Shown: piece by piece, positions 5,901-9,259 of the stretch | Layout: the number at the start of each line of letters is the position of its first letter | How positions within the stretch are numbered: position 1 is the stretch's first letter | NCBI GenBank assembly: GCA_015494335.1 | Contig: WGBK01000134.1 | Location: 1-9,259 of the forward strand | Direction: 5' to 3' | DNA: 9,259 nucleotides | Source: Gammaproteobacteria bacterium | GTDB taxonomy: Bacteria > Pseudomonadota > Gammaproteobacteria > GCA-001735895 | Translations under genes and position numbers: made by a program | Notes under the pieces: generated by a model | What the model saw: the letters and a program-made list of their open reading frames with translations, nothing else | What the model was told of the DNA's origin: nothing | Database searches by the model: none

Positions 5901-7745
5901 ATGTCCGTCTCCCTGCCCGATCACTCCCGTCAGCAACAGCAATTGCAGCTGCTGCAGCTGCAGAATGCCTGGCTGGAACGCATTCTCTCGGGTGGCCGCA
6001 GCGAAGCCGGTTCCCTCGAGGGCTTGTGCCGCGAAGCCGAGCAACTGGTGCCGGACGCCTGTGCCTGCGTGATGCGGCTGGTGGACAGTGACCGCCTGTC
6101 CGTGGCGGCTGCCCCATCCATGCCCGAACCTTTCCGCGCCGTCTACGACAACGCGATCCTGAGCGGCAGCGCCGGCAGTTTCGTGGTCTCGATTCTGGAA
6201 GGTTCGGCCTGCCTGATCGAGGATGCCTGGCGGGATCCGCGCTGGAGCAGCCGCCGCGAGCTGGCCGAAGCCCACGATATCCGCGCCAGCTGGTCGCAAC
6301 CGGTGATGATGGATGGCGCGCTGGTCAGCGGCAGCTTCACGCTGATGCTGCCGCGCCCGGGGCTGCCCGACGAGTTTCAGCAGAGCGTGCTGCAGGTCTG
6401 CGCCAATCTCACGGCGCTGCTGTGGCGCCACCAGGCCCATACCCGGCAGATGTGGCACTTGGCGCACCATGACCGGCTCACCGGCCTGCCCAACCGCGAC
6501 TACCTCGATGCCGAGCTGGAAAGGGCAATTCTGGCCAGTGACCGTCTCGGAAAACCCTTCGCCCTGATGTACATCGATCTCGACAACTTCAAGGACATCA
6601 ACGACAGCTTTGGCCATGATTTCGGCGACCGGGTGTTGCTCGAAGCCCTGCGCAGGATCCGCGCCAGTCTGCGCGAAGGCGACATGATCTTCCGCCACGG
6701 CGGCGACGAGTTCCTGCTGATCCTGGAGAACCTCGAGGACGCGCTGGCGGTGGACGCCATTGCCCGCAAGCTGATCGCCGCCTTCGCCGCGCCCCTGCGC
6801 ATCGACGAGCAGACCGTCACTGCCCGCTTCAGTATCGGCGTCAGCCTCTACCCGCAGGACGCGGACAACGCCCAGGATCTGCTCAAACACGCCGATATCG
6901 CCATGTACCAGGCCAAGGCCGGCGGCAAGAACGATGTGCACTTCTTCGAGCCGGCCCTGGCCAAGCGTATCCAGCGGCGCATGCAGATGGAGCAGGAGAT
7001 CCGCCGCGGGCTGCAGCGCGACGAATTCGAGCTCTATTTCCAGCCCCAGTACCTCGCCGACAGCGACGAAATGGCGTCGCTGGAAGCCCTGCTGCGCTGG
7101 AACCACCCGGAGCGGGGTCTGGTGCTGCCGGGTGAGTTCATCCCGGTGGCGGAGAAGTCCTCGCTGATCCGCGAGCTGAGCCTGCTGGTGTTCCACGAGC
7201 TCTGTCGCATTGGGCGCATCTGGCTGGACCGGGGTTACGAGATCCCGCGGTTGGCCGTCAACATGTCCACCGCCCAGCTCACCGAGGCCTGCAACGACCG
7301 CCTGCAGATGTTGCTGGAGAAAACCGGCATGCCCGCCGACCGCATCGAGATCGAGGTCACCGAAACCCTGGTCATGAACCGCGGCGACAGCGGAGTCCGC
7401 GAACTGCAGAAGATGCGCGATCAAGGCATCCAGCTGGCGCTGGACGATTTCGGAACCGGCTACTCGTCGCTCAGCCAGTTGAAGAAGATGCCGATCCACA
7501 AGCTGAAGATCGACCGCAGCTTTGTGATGGACCTGGAGCAGGACGAGGACGATCGCGTGATCGTCCGCACCATCATCGCGATGGGCAGGAACCTGGGCCT
7601 GGAGATCGTCGCCGAAGGGGTGGAAACGGCCTTCCAGCAGCAGTTTCTTCTCGACAACGGCTGCGACTACATCCAGGGTTTCTATCGCGCCCGGCCGATG
7701 CCCGTGGAGCAGGTCGAGAAGCTGTTGTTCAGGTCGGAATCCTGA
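5901..7745 (+). CDS. GAF-GGDEF-EAL cyclic-di-GMP synthase/phosphodiesterase
   Basis: This 614-residue soluble protein can in principle both make and degrade the second messenger cyclic di-GMP. A Gln/Leu-rich, probably coiled-coil stretch (11-22) precedes a GAF sensor domain (about 30-176; FRAVYDNAILSGSAGSF and HDIRASWSQPVM are typical). The GGDEF domain follows (about 185-350) with DRLTGLPNR, DLDNFKDIND and an intact GGDEF (267-271). R258-E-G-D261 lies five residues before it and fits the RxxD inhibitory site, so product feedback is likely. The EAL domain (about 362-610) keeps EALLRW (395-400), N454, the Glu of EVTETL, DDFGTG (515-520), K536, E572 and QG (592-593), so the phosphodiesterase also looks active. 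No membrane segment or signal peptide is seen. The frame is open upstream into the HAD gene, but I chose the ATG at 5901 because homologous sequence begins there and an in-frame upstream start would overlap the HAD gene by hundreds of bases. AGGAAA at 5879-5884 is rather distant for a ribosome site. The 3' end overlaps the convergent acuI by 17 bases. Confidence 0.95.
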   Translation: MSVSLPDHSRQQQQLQLLQLQNAWLERILSGGRSEAGSLEGLCREAEQLVPDACACVMRLVDSDRLSVAAAPSMPEPFRAVYDNAILSGSAGSFVVSILEGSACLIEDAWRDPRWSSRRELAEAHDIRASWSQPVMMDGALVSGSFTLMLPRPGLPDEFQQSVLQVCANLTALLWRHQAHTRQMWHLAHHDRLTGLPNRDYLDAELERAILASDRLGKPFALMYIDLDNFKDINDSFGHDFGDRVLLEALRRIRASLREGDMIFRHGGDEFLLILENLEDALAVDAIARKLIAAFAAPLRIDEQTVTARFSIGVSLYPQDADNAQDLLKHADIAMYQAKAGGKNDVHFFEPALAKRIQRRMQMEQEIRRGLQRDEFELYFQPQYLADSDEMASLEALLRWNHPERGLVLPGEFIPVAEKSSLIRELSLLVFHELCRIGRIWLDRGYEIPRLAVNMSTAQLTEACNDRLQMLLEKTGMPADRIEIEVTETLVMNRGDSGVRELQKMRDQGIQLALDDFGTGYSSLSQLKKMPIHKLKIDRSFVMDLEQDEDDRVIVRTIIAMGRNLGLEIVAEGVETAFQQQFLLDNGCDYIQGFYRARPMPVEQVEKLLFRSES

Positions 7746-8718
7746 TCACCGCACGCCCGCGCACCTTACCCGCCAGTATTTCCTCGCCCGCCTCGGGCAG
7801 GGTCTCGAAGTCGATTTCCTGGCTCAGCCGGTCGAGCAGGGACCGATCGAGATCCCGCGCCAGGCGCTGCCAGGCCTCGATGCGCCGCGGCATCGGGCAT
7901 TGCACCGAATCCACTCCATAGAGGGTCACGCCGCGCAGGATGAAGGGCGCCACCGAAGCCGGCAGTTCCATCGATTCGGCCAGTCCGCAGGCGGCCACCG
8001 CGCCGCCGTAGCGCTGCTGGCTGAGCAGGTTGGCCAGGGTGTTGCCGCCGGCGACATCGATGGCGGCCTGCCAGGTTTCCCGCGCCAGCGGTCGCGCCAG
8101 CCGGGTGAAGTCCTCGCGCGGCAGGATTTCCGTCGCGCCCAGTTCCTTCAGGTAGTCGGCCTGGTCGTCGCGTCCGGTGATCGCGTGCAGTTCGTAACCC
8201 AGCTTGCCGAGCACGGCCAGGGCGATGCTGCCGACCCCTCCGGCAGCGCCGCTGACGGCCAGCGGCCCCCGGTCCGGGGCGATGCCGTGATCCTCGAGCT
8301 TGAGGATGCACAGCATGGCGGTGTAACCGGCGGTGCCGATGGCCATGGCGCGACGAGCGTCCAGGCCTTCGGGTATCTTCAGCAGCCACTCGGAACGCAC
8401 CCGGGCGCGGGCGGCATAGCCGCCGTGGTGGGTTTCGCCGATGCCGAAACCGTTGAGCAGCACGTCATCGCCGGGCTGGAAATCGGGGTTCTCCGATGTG
8501 ATGACATGACCGGCCAGGTCGATTCCGGGCACCAGCGGGAAGCGGCGGATGATCGGGGCCTTGCCGGTCAGGGCCAGGCCATCCTTGTAGTTGAGGGTGC
8601 TGTACTCGACGGCGACGGTGACATCGCCGTCCATCAGATCGTCGTCGGAAAGCTCGACGCGCTCGACGCGGTAACCGCGATCGTCCTTCTGTGCCAGCCA
8701 GGCGGGGAATCTGCTCAT
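7729..8718 (-). CDS. acuI: Acrylyl-CoA reductase (NADPH), YhdH/YhfP family oxidoreductase
   Basis: This enzyme reduces acrylyl-CoA to propionyl-CoA with NADPH, removing a reactive electrophile and feeding C3 carbon into propionyl-CoA pathways. At 329 residues it is near the 324 of E. coli YhdH. Signatures of this zinc-free medium-chain reductase branch are clear: YSTLNYKDGLALTGKAPI (39-56), FPLVPGIDLAG (60-70), the nucleotide-binding loop SGAAGGVGSIA (156-166) with a following TGR (181-183) suited to the NADPH phosphate, ACGLA (243-247) and PFILRGVTLYGVDSV (258-272). The zinc ligands of classical alcohol dehydrogenases are absent, as normal for the family. The ribosome site is poor, with only a GGA about 12 bases upstream. 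It lies downstream of prpF on the same strand, 241 bases away, which supports a C3-acid role. Its tail overlaps the convergent GGDEF-EAL gene. The exact physiological substrate is inferred from family; a broader enoyl reductase function is possible. Confidence 0.9.
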   Translation of the reverse strand: MSRFPAWLAQKDDRGYRVERVELSDDDLMDGDVTVAVEYSTLNYKDGLALTGKAPIIRRFPLVPGIDLAGHVITSENPDFQPGDDVLLNGFGIGETHHGGYAARARVRSEWLLKIPEGLDARRAMAIGTAGYTAMLCILKLEDHGIAPDRGPLAVSGAAGGVGSIALAVLGKLGYELHAITGRDDQADYLKELGATEILPREDFTRLARPLARETWQAAIDVAGGNTLANLLSQQRYGGAVAACGLAESMELPASVAPFILRGVTLYGVDSVQCPMPRRIEAWQRLARDLDRSLLDRLSQEIDFETLPEAGEEILAGKVRGRAVIRIPT

Positions 8719-8810
8719 GTCGTTTTTCTGTCCAGTTGGTTCGGAAGAAGCTTATCGGGATGTCGGCGGCAAGTCGATGGATGTGCAGAGGGGATTCTGT
8801 CATCCAAATG

Positions 8811-8918
8811 GTGGTGCGCTACCAGTGGCAGCCCGTGAAAAACGCCGTAAATACATCCCTGTAGGCTTGGCTGCGGCATCCATGCCGCAGACATTTTCAC
8901 GGACTGCCACTGGTACCA
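8811..8918. repeat. Compound palindromic element with long inverted arms
   Basis: The arms 8820-8841 and 8894-8915 are 22 bases each and complementary except for one C/A mismatch (8832 against 8903). Pairing extends outward by GTGGT (8811-8815) with ACCAC (8914-8918) if five bases, GCGCT at 8816-8820, are bulged out of the left arm. The 52 bases between the arms hold two further hairpins, TACA/TGTA at 8852-8863 and a larger one at 8871-8890. The whole can fold as a branched structure on either strand. AAATG occurs directly before the left arm (8806-8810) and again three bases after the right arm (8923-8927), a possible but weak target duplication. It has no coding capacity of its own and looks like a REP/BIME- or MITE-type intergenic repeat. 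Only one copy is in this window, so repetitiveness is unproven. Confidence 0.7.
8871..8890. repeat. Perfect hairpin inside the palindromic element
   Basis: CTGCGGCAT (8871-8879) and ATGCCGCAG (8882-8890) are perfect inverse complements around CC; the stable form is probably a 7-bp GC-rich stem with the loop ATCCAT. No T-run follows on the minus strand, so it is a poor classical terminator for prpF. With the flanking arms it could still stabilise or end the prpF message. Confidence 0.75.
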
Positions 8919-8959
8919 CTAGAAATGACTTGAATCGATAGATGAAGAAATTCTGATGT

Positions 8960-9259
8960 TCAGATCGCACCGGCAGGTACATGCACCCATCCTTCCATCA
9001 GTATCCGCGCGCTGCGGCTCATCGTAACCCGGTCGACGATCCAGCGCTTTCCGTCCCGGCGAACCTGGGCGCCGACCTTGAGGCTGCCGGAGGGGTGGCC
9101 GAAGCGTATCGAATCGCGCTCGCCTCCACCGGCGGCGCGGTTGACCAGGGTGCCGGGTATCGCCGCGGCGCTGGCGATGGCAACGGCGGCGGTGCCCATC
9201 ATCGCATGGTGCAGCTGCCCCATCGACAGCGCGCGCACGTTGAGATCGATTTCTTCGGC
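8960..9259 (-). CDS. prpF: 2-methylaconitate cis-trans isomerase PrpF, C-terminal part (5' end beyond window)
   Basis: The frame is open from the window edge to the TGA at 8962-8960, giving the last 99 residues of a protein of about 390-400. PrpF isomerises the 2-methylaconitate made by AcnD, so that AcnB can complete the methylcitrate cycle for propionate breakdown. The visible part carries RALSMGQLHHAMMGTAAVAI, IPGTLVN, AAGGGERDSIRFGHPSG and MSRSARILMEGWVHVP, the typical PrpF C-terminal blocks. The catalytic Lys and Cys lie upstream, outside the window. The in-frame GTG at 9238 is internal, because the homology continues past it. Related PrpF-like tautomerases such as 4-oxalomesaconate tautomerase are a less likely alternative; finding acnD and prpC upstream would settle it. 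The acuI gene follows on the same strand beyond the palindromic element. Confidence 0.9.
   Translation of the reverse strand, partial: AEEIDLNVRALSMGQLHHAMMGTAAVAIASAAAIPGTLVNRAAGGGERDSIRFGHPSGSLKVGAQVRRDGKRWIVDRVTMSRSARILMEGWVHVPAGAI

Noticed and set aside
5742..7499. Long minus-strand open frame (585 codons) opposite the GGDEF-EAL gene
   Set aside because: It is antisense to a clear GAF-GGDEF-EAL protein, with low-complexity Gln/Asp/Val/His-rich translation and no recognisable motif.
8715..8941. Small open frames on both strands in the gap between acuI and prpF
   Set aside because: They run through the palindromic element, lack ribosome sites and resemble no known protein.

Overview
The window reads as ordinary, GC-rich proteobacterial chromosome, most likely from a gammaproteobacterium. 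Every gene is full-length or runs off a window edge intact, and the content is central carbon and C2/C3 acid metabolism plus one signalling protein. The assignment to Gammaproteobacteria rests on the oadG-oadA-oadB order, the close Acs match to enteric enzymes and the PrpF/AcuI pairing. It is an inference without a ribosomal marker. I see no transposase, integrase, phage gene, CRISPR array, tRNA or rRNA.

Left part (1-2840, minus strand): a compact oadGAB operon encodes the Na+-pumping oxaloacetate decarboxylase. OadG is the single-pass membrane anchor, OadA the carboxyltransferase with a C-terminal biotin domain, and OadB the membrane Na+ pump, cut off by the window start. Reading left to right on the plus strand, the genes appear as oadB (partial), oadA, oadG.

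Centre (2841-7745): a 323-bp divergent control region separates oadGAB from the plus-strand series acs (acetyl-CoA synthetase), a type II 2-haloacid dehalogenase-like HAD gene, and a GAF-GGDEF-EAL cyclic-di-GMP protein. The region holds an extended -10 candidate for oad and a -10 candidate for acs that lies inside an inverted repeat. A strong hairpin without a T-run lies between acs and the HAD gene. A -10-like TATACT precedes the GGDEF-EAL gene.

Right part (7729-9259, minus strand): the C-terminal 99 residues of PrpF (2-methylaconitate isomerase of the methylcitrate cycle) are followed by acuI (acrylyl-CoA reductase, YhdH/YhfP family). The acuI gene ends 17 bp inside the convergent GGDEF-EAL gene. 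Between prpF and acuI lies a roughly 108-bp palindromic element: two long inverted arms enclose two smaller hairpins. It is the most unusual non-coding structure in the window.

Together the genes suggest handling of short-chain acids. Acetate is activated by Acs. Propionyl-CoA is made from acrylyl-CoA by AcuI and is oxidised through the methylcitrate cycle, which needs PrpF and oxaloacetate and yields pyruvate. OadGAB converts oxaloacetate to pyruvate while exporting Na+. No new biological system is evident. The items most worth a second look are the palindromic element, the shared divergent control region and a few substitutions in Acs.
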